From contig NZ_JACOFR010000003.1 in assembly GCF_019455385.1 (NCBI RefSeq), positions 248,001 through 312,000 on the forward strand: a DNA stretch of 64,000 bases, written 5' to 3'. The stretch is from Bradyrhizobium sp. BR 10289. GTDB taxonomy: Bacteria; Pseudomonadota; Alphaproteobacteria; Rhizobiales; Xanthobacteraceae. Below the pieces are notes generated by a model. The model worked only from the letters and a program-made list of their open reading frames with translations. It was not told the origin of the DNA and did no database searches. Of this stretch, positions 53,397-62,139 are shown piece by piece; the first letter of the stretch is position 1; each line of letters begins with the position of its first letter. The translations under genes and the position numbers were made by a program.

Positions 53397-54008
53397 ATGA
53401 AACTCTCCTTCTCCGCCGCCTCGCCCTTTGCCCGCAAGGTCCGCATCGCCGCGATCGAGCTCGGGCTGATCGACAAGATCGAGTTCACGCCGGCGACCGT
53501 CGCGCCGGGCACGGCCAACGAGGACTATTCGAAGATCACGCCGCTGAAGAAGCTGCCGGTGCTGATCACCAATGACGGCGACGTGATCTTGGACTCCTAC
53601 GTCATCGTCGAATATCTCAACGAAATGGCCGGCGGCAGCCTGATCCCGGATTACGGCCCGCGGCGCTGGAAGGCCAAGACCAATCATTCCCTCATCAACG
53701 GCATGCTCGATTCCATGCTGCTGTGCCGCTACGAGAAGATGGTGCGACCGCAGGGCCTGCAGTGGCAGGCCTGGTCGGACGACCACTGGAACCGGGCCTG
53801 GACCGGCATGGCGCGCTTCGAGAACATGCCCGACGTGCTGAACGGCCCGTTCGACATCTCGCAGATCGGCCTTGTTTGCGTGCTTGGCTATGCCGACTTC
53901 CGCTTCGCCGATTGCGGCTGGCGCAAGGCCTATCCGAAGCTCGACGCCTTCCACCAGAAGATGCTGGAGCGGCCCTCCGTGAAGATCTCGGTTCCGCCCG
54001 CGGCCTAG
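53397..54008 (+). CDS. Glutathione S-transferase family protein
   Basis: The 203-residue GST has the N-terminal FSAASPFARKVRIAAIELGL active-site loop with Ser, the cis-Pro region PLKKLPVLITNDGDVILDSYVIVEYLNEMAG, and a helical C-domain with FDISQIGLVCVLGYADFRFADCGW, which is typical of the family close to maleylacetoacetate isomerase-like and YibF GSTs. GCAGGAAATCGTCAG precedes the ATG at 53397. It may be cotranscribed with the serine hydrolase gene 24 bases later. Substrate unknown. Confidence 0.88.
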   Translation: MKLSFSAASPFARKVRIAAIELGLIDKIEFTPATVAPGTANEDYSKITPLKKLPVLITNDGDVILDSYVIVEYLNEMAGGSLIPDYGPRRWKAKTNHSLINGMLDSMLLCRYEKMVRPQGLQWQAWSDDHWNRAWTGMARFENMPDVLNGPFDISQIGLVCVLGYADFRFADCGWRKAYPKLDAFHQKMLERPSVKISVPPAA

Positions 54009-54032
54009 GGAAAATAGGCCGGGAGAATGACG

Positions 54033-55217
54033 ATGCACAATCGATCCTCCCGGTTCACAATCCTCGGCGCGAGCCTCGTGCTCGCGTTGTTGGTCTCAGC
54101 CACTCATCTGCGGGCCGAGAGCATGTCGCCGGGACAGACCAAACAGGCCTGCGGAACGCCTGCAGGGATTGACGACGGCTGGGAGATCGCCTCGCCCGAC
54201 AGTGTCGGCATGGACGGCGCGCAGCTTTGCACGATCGCGGCGCGCCTCGCACAACGGGCAACCGCCGTCCATTCCGTCGTCGTCGTCAGGCGTGGCAAGC
54301 TGGTCTTCGAGCAATATTTCCCTGGCTACGACCAACCCTGGGGACAGCCTGACGGCCGGTACGAATTCGACGCAACGACCAAGCACGACATGCGCTCGGC
54401 ATCCAAGAGCGTGACCTCGCTGCTGGTCGGAATCGCGATCGACCGCAAGCTCATCGCGGGCGTCGATGAGCCCGTCCTGAAATTCTTCCCCGACTTTGCC
54501 GCGGTAAAGCAGCCGGGATGGGACGCCATCACGCTGCGCCATCTGCTGACGATGTCCTCCGGCTTCAAATGGGACGAGGCGCGGGCCTGGACCGATCCTG
54601 ACAACGACGAGCCGCATCTCGTCACCGAGCCGGATCCACTTGGCTACGTGTTGTCGCGGCCGATCGCAGCACCGCCCGATACGCTATGGACCTATAATGG
54701 CGGCGGCACCGAGCTGCTCGGCAACATCATCGCGCGCGCCTCGAAACAGTCGCTGGAGGTGTTCGCGCGCGAGGTGCTGTTCCAGCCGCTCGGCATCTCC
54801 GATATCGAATGGAAGGCCTACAAGAACAGCAAGATCGCGGCGGCGGCGGGCCTGCGCTTGCGGCCGCGCGATGCGGCGAAGATCGGCCAGCTCGTGCTCA
54901 ATCGCGGCCGGTGGAACGGGCAGCAGATCGTCCCGGCCGACTGGATCGCGCAATCGATCGCGCCGCGCTTCCAGGCGGTCGGCTATTTCGGCGGCACGCT
55001 GTTCTACGGCTATCAATGGTGGATGGGCCGCTCGCTCGCCGGCGGCAAGGAAATCAAATGGGTTGGCGCCTTCGGCTGGGGCGGACAACGCATTTTCATC
55101 GTGCCCGACCTTGATCTCGTCATGATGACCACCGCCGCGCAATACGGCCAACCGAAGGAAGGCCTGGCCGCGATCGACATCCTCTCCAATATCCTCATTC
55201 CATCGGTGCGCGAATAG
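54033..55217 (+). CDS. Serine hydrolase, beta-lactamase class C / esterase fold
   Basis: The 394-residue protein has a signal peptide (the first 30 residues, ending LVLALLVSATHLRA) and the class C penicillin-binding-like domain. The nucleophile motif SASKSVTSLL carries the SxxK pair; YNGGGTELL is the YxN-type motif; KWVGAFGWGGQR near the end takes the place of KTG. Family members cleave esters, peptides or beta-lactams in the periplasm. GGGAG sits eight bases before ATG 54033, better spaced than for ATG 54027. Its true substrate cannot be inferred. Confidence 0.88.
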   Translation: MHNRSSRFTILGASLVLALLVSATHLRAESMSPGQTKQACGTPAGIDDGWEIASPDSVGMDGAQLCTIAARLAQRATAVHSVVVVRRGKLVFEQYFPGYDQPWGQPDGRYEFDATTKHDMRSASKSVTSLLVGIAIDRKLIAGVDEPVLKFFPDFAAVKQPGWDAITLRHLLTMSSGFKWDEARAWTDPDNDEPHLVTEPDPLGYVLSRPIAAPPDTLWTYNGGGTELLGNIIARASKQSLEVFAREVLFQPLGISDIEWKAYKNSKIAAAAGLRLRPRDAAKIGQLVLNRGRWNGQQIVPADWIAQSIAPRFQAVGYFGGTLFYGYQWWMGRSLAGGKEIKWVGAFGWGGQRIFIVPDLDLVMMTTAAQYGQPKEGLAAIDILSNILIPSVRE

Positions 55218-55240
55218 CACTGATCACGAAGGAAGCGAGC

Positions 55241-56110
55241 ATGAGTCTGAAATATTCCGTCGGCGACCTCACCATCCACCGCGTCATCGAGCAGGAGACT
55301 TCGTTCGTCCCGGCGCTGGAGATGCTGCCGGGATTGACGCCCGAGGTGCTCGCCGAGAACCGGGCCTGGATGCGACAAGCCAAGGCGCTGGACGACCAGG
55401 ACGTGCTGCTCTTATGCTTTCAGTCCTATGTGGTGAAGACGCCGCACCACACCATTCTGGTCGACAGTTGCATCGGCAACGACAAGCCGCGGCCGCAGCG
55501 GCCGAAATGGAACATGAAGACCGACGACACATATCTGCGCGGCCTCGACGCCGCCGGATTCTCGCCCGGCGACATCGACTTCGTGATGTGCACGCATCTG
55601 CATGTCGATCACGTCGGCTGGAACACGCGGCTGGAAAACGGCCGCTGGGTGCCGACCTTCCCCAACGCGCGCTATGTGTTCGCCAAGCAGGAATACGATC
55701 ACTGGTTCGCGCAGAACGCGAAGACGGAGGTCCCGCCCTTCGTCGACAGCGTGCTGCCCGTGGTCGAGGCCGGGCGCCACGAGCTCGTCGGCAACGATCA
55801 CCAGATCGGCGACCACGTCCGCATCCTGCCGACACCGGGTCACACGCCAGGCCATATCGCCATCACGATGGGCCGCGGCAAGGATGACGCGGTGTTCTCC
55901 GGCGACCTCATGCACTCGCCGCTGCAAACGCTGTATCCGGAGCTGTCGATCAAGTTCGACGCCGATCCGGCTGCCGCCGCGAAAACGCGCCGCAGTTTCC
56001 TGGAGCGCTATTGCGACACCGACACGCTGTGCTGCACCGCGCATTTTCCGTCACCGTCGGTGGGGAAGATCAGGCGCAAGGGCAATGCGTTCGTATGTGA
56101 GCCGATTTAG
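55241..56110 (+). CDS. Metallo-beta-lactamase-fold hydrolase (paralogue)
   Basis: The 289-residue protein has THLHVDHVGWNTRL, HVRILPTPGHTPGHIAI, VFSGDLMHSP and a late CCTAHFPSPS in which the His is the last metal ligand. It resembles the protein at 51297 in length and motif spacing, so the two probably arose by duplication and have diverged. The ATG at 55241 has GAAGGAAGCGAGC upstream, 23 bases after the serine hydrolase stop, so they are likely in one transcript. Confidence 0.88.
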   Translation: MSLKYSVGDLTIHRVIEQETSFVPALEMLPGLTPEVLAENRAWMRQAKALDDQDVLLLCFQSYVVKTPHHTILVDSCIGNDKPRPQRPKWNMKTDDTYLRGLDAAGFSPGDIDFVMCTHLHVDHVGWNTRLENGRWVPTFPNARYVFAKQEYDHWFAQNAKTEVPPFVDSVLPVVEAGRHELVGNDHQIGDHVRILPTPGHTPGHIAITMGRGKDDAVFSGDLMHSPLQTLYPELSIKFDADPAAAAKTRRSFLERYCDTDTLCCTAHFPSPSVGKIRRKGNAFVCEPI

Positions 56111-56125
56111 CGCGCCCTTCCTTTC

Positions 56126-56216
56126 CGTCATGCCCGGGCTTGTCCCGGGCATCCACGTTCTTACAATCAACGTCAAACCAAGAACGTGGATGGCCAGGAC
56201 AAGCCCGGCCATGACG
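56126..56216. repeat. Intergenic inverted-repeat element, family B
   Basis: CGTCATGCCCGGGCTTGTCC and ACAAGCCCGGCCATGACG form the outer arms, with GGCATCCACGTTCT facing AGAACGTGGATGGCC. It lies between two plus-strand genes and leaves 10 bases before the next start. Confidence 0.8.
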
Positions 56217-56226
56217 AGGAAACACT

Positions 56227-57369
56227 ATGATCACACTTCCCGATATCCCCCTGCCCGCCGGCATCCGCTCGCGTTATGTCGACGGCATCAACGGCCTGCG
56301 CATGCATGTGCTCGAAGCCGGCTTCGAGACCAAGGGCCGCCGCTGCATCCTGCTGCTGCACGGCTTTCCGGAGCTTGCCTTCTCCTGGCGCAAGGTGATG
56401 CCGATACTCGCTGCGGCCGGCTATCACGTGCTGGCGCCGGACCAGCGCGGCTACGGCCGCACCACCGGATGGACCGCCGACTACGACGACGATCTCACGC
56501 CGTTCTCGCTTCCGAACCTGGTGCGCGATGCGCTCGCACTGGTGTCGGCGTTCGGCTACAGGCAGGTCGATCTCGCCGGGCATGATTTCGGCAGCCCGGT
56601 CGCGGCCTGGTGCGCGCTGATCCGTCCCGATGTGTTTCGTTCGGTAACGCTGATGAGCGCTCCGTTCGGCGGCGCGCCGCCGATGCCCTTCAACACGGTC
56701 GACAATCCCGCGAAGCCTGCGGTCGAAGACCCGGTGCATCGCGAACTCGCCGCGCTGCCGCGTCCGCGCAAACACTACCAATGGTACTACGCGACGCGCT
56801 CCGCGAATGCCGACATGCAGCACGCGCCCCAGGGCGTACATGATTTCCTGCGCGCCTATTATCATCACAAGAGTGCGGACTGGACCGACAACAAGCCGTA
56901 TCCGCTGGCTTCGTGGTCGGCGAGTGAGCTCGCGAAGATGCCGACCTACTACGTGATGGACGCTGGCGAGACCATGCCGGAGACGGTCGCCAAGGAGATG
57001 CCCTCGCCCGCCGCAATCGCCGCCAACCGGTGGCTGCCGGACAGTGACCTTGCCTTTTACAGCGCCGAATATAGCCGCACCGGATTCCAGGGTGGGCTGC
57101 AATGGTACCGCTACGGCACGTCGGGCATGCTCAACCGCGAGATGCAGCTGTTTGCAGGACGCAGCATCGACGTGCCCTCCTGCTTCATCTCGGGCAGGCA
57201 GGATTGGGGCACCCATCAGCGGCCCGGCGTGTTCGAGGCGATGCAGGGGCGCGGCTGCACCAGGATGCTCGGATGCCATTTCGTCGACGGCGCCGGCCAT
57301 TGGGTCCAGCAGGAGCAGCCGGCCGAGGTGAGCCGGCTGCTGCTGGAATTCCTCGCGGAAACCGCGTGA
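56227..57369 (+). CDS. Alpha/beta-hydrolase, epoxide hydrolase-like
   Basis: The 380-residue protein has the oxyanion turn LLHGFPELAFSWRKVM, then the nucleophile elbow VDLAGHDFGSPVAAW, where the nucleophile is Asp rather than Ser, the hallmark of epoxide hydrolases and dehalogenases. The late Asp region is FISGRQDWGTHQRPGVFE and the His is in DGAGHWVQQEQP. A long cap domain of about 140 residues is consistent with epoxide hydrolases. The natural substrate is unknown. GAGGAAACACT precedes ATG 56227. Confidence 0.9.
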   Translation: MITLPDIPLPAGIRSRYVDGINGLRMHVLEAGFETKGRRCILLLHGFPELAFSWRKVMPILAAAGYHVLAPDQRGYGRTTGWTADYDDDLTPFSLPNLVRDALALVSAFGYRQVDLAGHDFGSPVAAWCALIRPDVFRSVTLMSAPFGGAPPMPFNTVDNPAKPAVEDPVHRELAALPRPRKHYQWYYATRSANADMQHAPQGVHDFLRAYYHHKSADWTDNKPYPLASWSASELAKMPTYYVMDAGETMPETVAKEMPSPAAIAANRWLPDSDLAFYSAEYSRTGFQGGLQWYRYGTSGMLNREMQLFAGRSIDVPSCFISGRQDWGTHQRPGVFEAMQGRGCTRMLGCHFVDGAGHWVQQEQPAEVSRLLLEFLAETA

Positions 57370-57398
57370 TTTGACCCGGGAGGCGCGGCGGCCTATAT

Positions 57399-57419
57399 AG
57401 TTTAGAATCATTCTAAACT
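57399..57419. promoter_or_regulatory. Irr iron-control element (ICE) upstream of mbfA
   Basis: A 21-base perfect dyad with ten-base arms, AGTTTAGAAT and complement, around one C. It contains the ICE core TTTAGAAT-N-ATTCTAAA known from Irr-controlled genes in Rhizobiales. It lies 18 bases before the mbfA start, where Irr binding under low iron would block transcription. Confidence 0.9.
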
Positions 57420-57437
57420 GAGTAAAACAGGGCCGTC

Positions 57438-58409
57438 GTGAAGAATTTTGCCGATCTGACCGAACGCGAGGTGCTTGCGGTCGCGATTTCCTCCGAGGAG
57501 GAGGACAGCCGCATCTATATGACCTTCGCCGAGGATCTGAAGGAACGCTATCCGGATTCGGCCAAGCTGTTCGAGCAGATGGCCGAAGAAGAGCGCGGCC
57601 ATCGTCACATGCTGCTGGAAATCTACGAGCAGCGCTTCGGCCAGCATTTGCCGCCGATCCGACGCGAGGATGTGAAGGGCTTCCTGCGCCGCCGACCGAT
57701 CTGGCTGACCAAGAACCTGCCGCTCGACACGATCCGGAAGGAGGTCGAGACCATGGAGCTCGAGGCCGAGCGCTTCTACGCGAAGGCTGCCGAGCAGGCG
57801 GAGGACGTCAATGTTCGCCGGCTGCTGGGCGATCTCGCCGAAGCCGAAAAGGGCCACGAGCAGACCGCCGCAAAGCTCACCGACGAGATCTTGAAACCTG
57901 ACGTGCGCGCGGAAGAAGACCGCACGCGGCGGCGGATGTTCGTGCTGCAATATGTGCAGCCGGGCCTCGCCGGATTGATGGACGGCTCGGTCTCGACGCT
58001 GGCGCCGCTGTTCGCCGCGGCATTTGCCACGCACCAGAACTGGCAGACGTTCCTTGTCGGCCTCGCCGCCTCGATCGGCGCCGGCATCAGCATGGGCTTT
58101 GCCGAAGCGCTCTCGGACGACGGCTCTCTGACCGGGCGCGGCTCGCCCTGGCTGCGCGGCATCACCTGTGGCGCGATGACGACGCTCGGCGGGCTCGGCC
58201 ACACCGCGCCCTATCTCGTGCCGGACCATTGGGCCAATGCATTCTGGATCGCGACTGCCATCGCCGGCGTCGTCGTGTTCTTCGAGCTCTGGGCGATCGC
58301 GTTCATCCGCTCGCGCTACATGGACACGCCGTTCCTGCAGGCCGTGTTCCAGATCGTGCTCGGCGGCGCAATCGTGCTGGCGGTGGGGATATTGATCGGG
58401 GCGGCATAG
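57438..58409 (+). CDS. mbfA: Membrane-bound ferritin / iron exporter MbfA (rubrerythrin-VIT1 fusion)
   Basis: The 323-residue protein fuses an N-terminal ferritin-like di-iron domain ([31 protein letters not shown] [14 protein letters not shown], then [19 protein letters not shown] and [14 protein letters not shown], giving the four-helix E...ExxH pairs) to a VIT1-like membrane domain with about five helices ([20 protein letters not shown] onward). MbfA exports iron and protects against iron and peroxide stress in Bradyrhizobium and Agrobacterium, and is repressed by Irr. The upstream ICE fits exactly. A GTG start is used, 18 bases after that element. Confidence 0.96.
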   Translation: MKNFADLTEREVLAVAISSEEEDSRIYMTFAEDLKERYPDSAKLFEQMAEEERGHRHMLLEIYEQRFGQHLPPIRREDVKGFLRRRPIWLTKNLPLDTIRKEVETMELEAERFYAKAAEQAEDVNVRRLLGDLAEAEKGHEQTAAKLTDEILKPDVRAEEDRTRRRMFVLQYVQPGLAGLMDGSVSTLAPLFAAAFATHQNWQTFLVGLAASIGAGISMGFAEALSDDGSLTGRGSPWLRGITCGAMTTLGGLGHTAPYLVPDHWANAFWIATAIAGVVVFFELWAIAFIRSRYMDTPFLQAVFQIVLGGAIVLAVGILIGAA

Positions 58410-58415
58410 GCGACG

Positions 58416-58634
58416 ATGAAGCGGTATTGTTCAAACACCGCTGCAGCCGCGAGCATGGCCGGCGCATTGATCCTGCTTGGATCGACCGCACACGCCACCG
58501 ACGAGATCCAGGTCTACAGCGCCGGCGGCTACGCCTTTCCCGTGCCCGGACAGAAACCGGACGGCAACACGGGGATGAGCAGCGGCCCCGTCAATCCGTT
58601 CATCCACGCCGCAACGCGAACCTTGCAGCCCTGA
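58416..58634 (+). CDS. Short secreted protein, 72 residues, possibly a truncated remnant
   Basis: It begins six bases after the mbfA stop with a signal peptide, MKRYCSNTAAAASMAGALIL...STAHA, and a mature part of about 45 residues, TDEIQVYSAGGYAFPVPGQK onward, rich in Gly and Pro. I recall longer Bradyrhizobium proteins whose mature N-terminus is TDEIQVYNA; if that is right, this is a shortened copy. The ribosome site is weak. It could also be a real small peptide made with MbfA. Confidence 0.5.
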   Translation: MKRYCSNTAAAASMAGALILLGSTAHATDEIQVYSAGGYAFPVPGQKPDGNTGMSSGPVNPFIHAATRTLQP

Positions 58635-58663
58635 CCAACGCGGACCTCAACGCCGGGATCCTC

Positions 58664-59194
58664 ATGACCACTCGCCTTCAATACGGCACCCCTGCCAAGA
58701 TCTTCCACTGGCTCATCGTCGCGCTGCTGGCCGTGCAATACCCGATCGGCTGGCTCATGCCCGATATCCACCCCGGCATGAGCCCGGGTGCCAGCATGTC
58801 TTTTCACGTGTCGATTGGAATTGCGATCCTGGTCCTGACGGCATTCCGCCTGCTCTGGCGCGTTACGCACCCCGTCGCGCCTGAAAGCTCACTCCCTGCC
58901 TGGCAGCGCCTGTCCTCAGAGGCCGTCCACTGGCTGCTCTACGTGTTGGTGCTGGCCACGACGATTTCGGGCTGGCTGTTTGCGTCCTTCCGCGGATGGT
59001 CGCTTTCGTTCTTCTATCTCGTGCCGCTGCCGATGCTGGCCTCCGGCAACGCAGGCGCCGGCAGGACCATCGACGGTCTCCACCAGGCGACGGAATGGGC
59101 GTTGCTCCTCGCCATCGGCATCCACATCGCTGCCGCGCTTGCGCACGTATTCGTCTATCGGGACGGCGTGATGCAGCGAATGCTACACCGGTAG
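58664..59194 (+). CDS. Cytochrome b561 family protein (di-haem membrane cytochrome)
   Basis: The 176-residue membrane protein has four helices with haem-ligand His in KIFHWLIVALLAVQYPIGWL, MSFHVSIGIAILVLTAFRLLW, AVHWLLYVLVLATTISGWL and the last ATEWALLLAIGIHIAAALAHVF. The spacing matches the bacterial YceJ/b561 group that moves electrons between quinones and periplasmic partners, possibly in superoxide handling. ATG 58664 fits the family start (TTRLQYGTPAKIFHW). It may share a transcript with mbfA. Confidence 0.9.
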   Translation: MTTRLQYGTPAKIFHWLIVALLAVQYPIGWLMPDIHPGMSPGASMSFHVSIGIAILVLTAFRLLWRVTHPVAPESSLPAWQRLSSEAVHWLLYVLVLATTISGWLFASFRGWSLSFFYLVPLPMLASGNAGAGRTIDGLHQATEWALLLAIGIHIAAALAHVFVYRDGVMQRMLHR

Positions 59195-59284
59195 CAATTG
59201 TAACAGGATAAAAGCCGTCAAACGGCAGTTGCGATCTCAGGTCAAACTGCGCATCATCTCGCGCAGTGAGAACAGGAGCATGCC

Positions 59285-60757
59285 GTGGCGAAATCGGAAT
59301 GGAGTTTCAAGAGCGCGGTCGAGCTGTCGGCCGCGTTGAGCGCGAAGAAGGTCTCCGCGGTCGAACTCACGCAGGATGCGATCGACCGCATCGAACGCCA
59401 CGACGGCAAGATCAACGCGATCTGCGTGCGGGATTTCGATCGCGCGCTCGGTGCGGCGCGCGATGCCGACGCGGCACTTGCCCGCGGTGAGCGCAAGCCG
59501 CTGCTCGGCCTGCCCATGACGGTGAAGGAATCTTACAATATCGCCGGCCTTCCCACGACCTGGGGCATTCCCGCGCAGAAGGATTTCATCGCCACCGAAG
59601 ACGCGCTGCCGGTCACGCGGGTGAAGGACGCCGGCACCGTCATCGTCGGCAAGACCAACGTGCCGCTCGGGCTCGGCGACTGGCAGAGCTACAACGACAT
59701 CTACGGCACCACCAATAATCCCTACGATCTCGGCCGCACCCCGGGCGGCTCGTCCGGCGGCTCCTCGGCGGCGCTTGCTGCCGGCTATGGTCCGCTCTCG
59801 ATCGGCTCGGACATCGGCGGCTCGCTACGCGTGCCGGCGTTCCACTGTGGTGTCTATGCGCACAAGCCGACCTTCAATCTCGTGGCGATGCGCGGCCACA
59901 CACCGCCGCCGCTGCCGCCTTTGCCGTTCGAGCGCGACCTCTCGGTGATCGGCCCGATGGCGCGCAGCGCTGCTGATCTTTCGCTCGTGCTCGACGTCAT
60001 GGCAGGGCCGGATCCGATCGAGGCGGGCATTGCCTACAAGCTCGATCTTCCCGCGGCGCGGCACACGAGCTTCAAGGATTTCCGCGTGCTGGTGATCGAC
60101 ACCGATCCGGTGCTGCCGACTGATACCGCCGTGCGCGGCACCATCAACACGCTCGCCGACAACCTCGCCAAGGCTGGCGTGAAGATCGCGCGCAGCTCTC
60201 CCCTGCTGCCGGATTTCGCGGCCTCCTCGCGGCTGTACATGCGCATGCTGATGTCGTTCCTCGCCGCCAGCTTCGCGCCCGATGTCTACGCCGGCGCGAA
60301 AGCAGCCGCGGCCGCGCTGCCCGAGAGCGACAACAGCCTCGCCGCGGAACGGCTGCGCGGCATCGCGCTCAGCCATCGCGACTGGCAGATGGCGAACGGC
60401 GGACGCACGCGGCTGCGGGCGCAATGGCGCGAGCTGTTCAAGACCTTCGACGCGGTGATCTGCCCGGTGATGCCGACGGCGGCCTATCCGCACGATCATT
60501 CACCGGAACAGGAGAAACGCCGCATCACCATCGACGGCAAGGAGCATGTCTATCCCGACCAGCTCGCCTGGCCCGGCATCGCCACGCTGCCCGGCCTGCC
60601 CTCGACCGCGATTCCCACCGGCTTTGCGCCGGACGGCCTGCCGGTCGGCGTCCAGATCGTCGGACCGTGGCTGGAGGACCGTACGCCGCTCAAGCTCGCA
60701 GAGCTGATCGAGCGCGAGTTCGGCGGGTTCGTGCCGCCGAAGATGTTCGACGATTAG
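59285..60757 (+). CDS. Amidase-signature family amidohydrolase
   Basis: The 490-residue enzyme carries the amidase signature with the Ser-Ser-Lys triad: Lys in GLPMTVKESYNIAGLPTT, the first Ser in GGSSGGSSAALAAGYGPLSI and the nucleophile in GSDIGGSLRVPAF. The length and the order of motifs fit GatA-like stand-alone amidases that hydrolyse aryl or aliphatic amides. AACAGGAGCATGCC precedes the GTG start at 59285. It is not next to gatB or gatC, so a role in tRNA amidation is unlikely. Substrate unknown. Confidence 0.92.
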   Translation: MAKSEWSFKSAVELSAALSAKKVSAVELTQDAIDRIERHDGKINAICVRDFDRALGAARDADAALARGERKPLLGLPMTVKESYNIAGLPTTWGIPAQKDFIATEDALPVTRVKDAGTVIVGKTNVPLGLGDWQSYNDIYGTTNNPYDLGRTPGGSSGGSSAALAAGYGPLSIGSDIGGSLRVPAFHCGVYAHKPTFNLVAMRGHTPPPLPPLPFERDLSVIGPMARSAADLSLVLDVMAGPDPIEAGIAYKLDLPAARHTSFKDFRVLVIDTDPVLPTDTAVRGTINTLADNLAKAGVKIARSSPLLPDFAASSRLYMRMLMSFLAASFAPDVYAGAKAAAAALPESDNSLAAERLRGIALSHRDWQMANGGRTRLRAQWRELFKTFDAVICPVMPTAAYPHDHSPEQEKRRITIDGKEHVYPDQLAWPGIATLPGLPSTAIPTGFAPDGLPVGVQIVGPWLEDRTPLKLAELIEREFGGFVPPKMFDD

Positions 60758-60765
60758 CCGTCGCC

Positions 60766-60851
60766 GTCATTGCCAGCGAAGCGAAGCAATCCAGGAATGT
60801 ATCCGCAGAAACAGTCTGGATTGCTTCGTCGCAAGAGCTCCTCACAAGGAC
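60766..60851. repeat. Intergenic inverted-repeat element, family A (diverged)
   Basis: GTCATTGCCAGCGAAGCGAA and GTCTGGATTGCTTCGTCGC keep the central pair AAGCAATCCAG/CTGGATTGCTT, while the right end CTCACAAGGAC has drifted from the usual CTCGCAATGAC. It lies between the convergent amidase and alcohol dehydrogenase genes. Confidence 0.7.
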
Positions 60852-60869
60852 GGAGCAAAATTGCTGCAG

Positions 60870-61958
60870 TCAACTATCAAACACGATCACGCTCCGCAGC
60901 GTCTTGCCGGCCTTCATGTTGGCAAAGCCCTCGTTGATCTCGGAGAGCTTCAGCTTGGCCGAGATCCAGTCCTCGAGGTGCAGCCGGCCGCGCAGATAGA
61001 AATCGACCAGCCGCGGCATGTCGACGCGAAAATGGTTCGAGCCCATCGAGGAGCCCTGGATCCGGCGCTCGCGCAGGAAGTCGAAGCCGTGCAGCTCGAT
61101 CTTCTGCCCGAACGGGATCATGCCGACGATGGTGGCGGTGCCGCCTGAGGCGAGCATGGCAAAGGCCTGCTCGGCGGTTTCCTTGCGGCCGAGCACCTCG
61201 AAGGAATGCTGCACGCCGCCATTGGTGAGGTCGCGGACCTGCTTCACCACGTCGCCGTCGGCAGGGTTGATGATGTCGGTGGCGCCCAGCTTGGTCGCGA
61301 GCTGAAGCTTTGCCGGATTGGTGTCGATGGCGATGATGCGGCCGGCACCCGCGATCTGCGCGCCGTTGATCGCGGCCATGCCGACGCCGCCACAGCCGAT
61401 CACGGCGACGGTCTCGCCCGCCGTCACCTTCGCCGTGTTCACCACCGCACCGTAACCGGTGATGACGCCGCAGCCGATCAGCGCGGCGAGATCGAGCGGC
61501 ATCTCCTTGCGGATTTTGACGATCGCGTTCTCGTGCACCAGCATCTGCTCGGCGAAGGACGACAGGTTGAGGAACTGGTTCAGCTTCTCCGGCCTGTTCC
61601 ACTGCATCCGGTTCGACGCGCCCGGCAGCAGCTTCACGGTGGTGTCGGTACAGAGCACGGTGCGGCCGGTGGTGCAATTGTCGCATGTGCCGCAGAACAC
61701 GGAGAGGCAGGTGACGACGTGATCGCCCGGCTTGACATAAGTCACGTCGGAGCCGACCTGCTCGACGATCCCTGCGGATTCGTGCCCGAGCACCGCGGGC
61801 AGCGGGTGCGGATAAAGACCTTCCATGAAATGCAAATCGGAGTGGCAGAGGCCGGCGACCGCAGTACGGATCAGCACCTCGCGCGGGCCCGGCTTCGGCA
61901 GGCTGACATCCTCGATGACCAGCGGCTTGTTGACTTCATAGAGGACGGCGGCCTTCAT
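60870..61958 (-). CDS. Zinc-dependent alcohol dehydrogenase (MDR family)
   Basis: The 362-residue enzyme has the catalytic-zinc ligands in GLCHSDLHFMEG (Cys-His) and GHESAGIVEQVG, the structural-zinc loop CLSVFCGTCDNCTTGRTVLC with its four Cys, and the NAD-binding GCGGVGMAAINGAQIAGAGRIIAIDTN. The LIGCGVITGYGAVVNTAKV stretch matches class III/benzyl-alcohol-like dehydrogenases. It oxidises a primary or aromatic alcohol with NAD+. It lies downstream of the acyl-CoA dehydrogenase on the same strand, separated by a repeat. Substrate open. Confidence 0.92.
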   Translation of the reverse strand: MKAAVLYEVNKPLVIEDVSLPKPGPREVLIRTAVAGLCHSDLHFMEGLYPHPLPAVLGHESAGIVEQVGSDVTYVKPGDHVVTCLSVFCGTCDNCTTGRTVLCTDTTVKLLPGASNRMQWNRPEKLNQFLNLSSFAEQMLVHENAIVKIRKEMPLDLAALIGCGVITGYGAVVNTAKVTAGETVAVIGCGGVGMAAINGAQIAGAGRIIAIDTNPAKLQLATKLGATDIINPADGDVVKQVRDLTNGGVQHSFEVLGRKETAEQAFAMLASGGTATIVGMIPFGQKIELHGFDFLRERRIQGSSMGSNHFRVDMPRLVDFYLRGRLHLEDWISAKLKLSEINEGFANMKAGKTLRSVIVFDS

Positions 61959-62001
61959 CGGTGTTTCCTCGTTGTTATGATTTTCGTTGGCGCGGTCTGC
62001 A

Positions 62002-62131
62002 CCTCTCCCGAAGGAAGAGGTCGGAAGCGCATCGAAGATGCGATTCCGGGTGAGGGGATTAGATCCCCAATAGAGCGCAACCCCTCACCCGGATCGCTCG
62101 CGCGATCCGACCTCTCCCTATGGGAGAGGTG
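62002..62131. repeat. Inverted-repeat element, family D
   Basis: ACCTCTCCCGAAGGAAGAGG at the left and CCTCTCCCTATGGGAGAGGT at the right, with GGGTGAGGGG facing CCCCTCACCC. It separates two minus-strand genes. Confidence 0.75.
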
Positions 62132-62139
62132 AAGAGACC

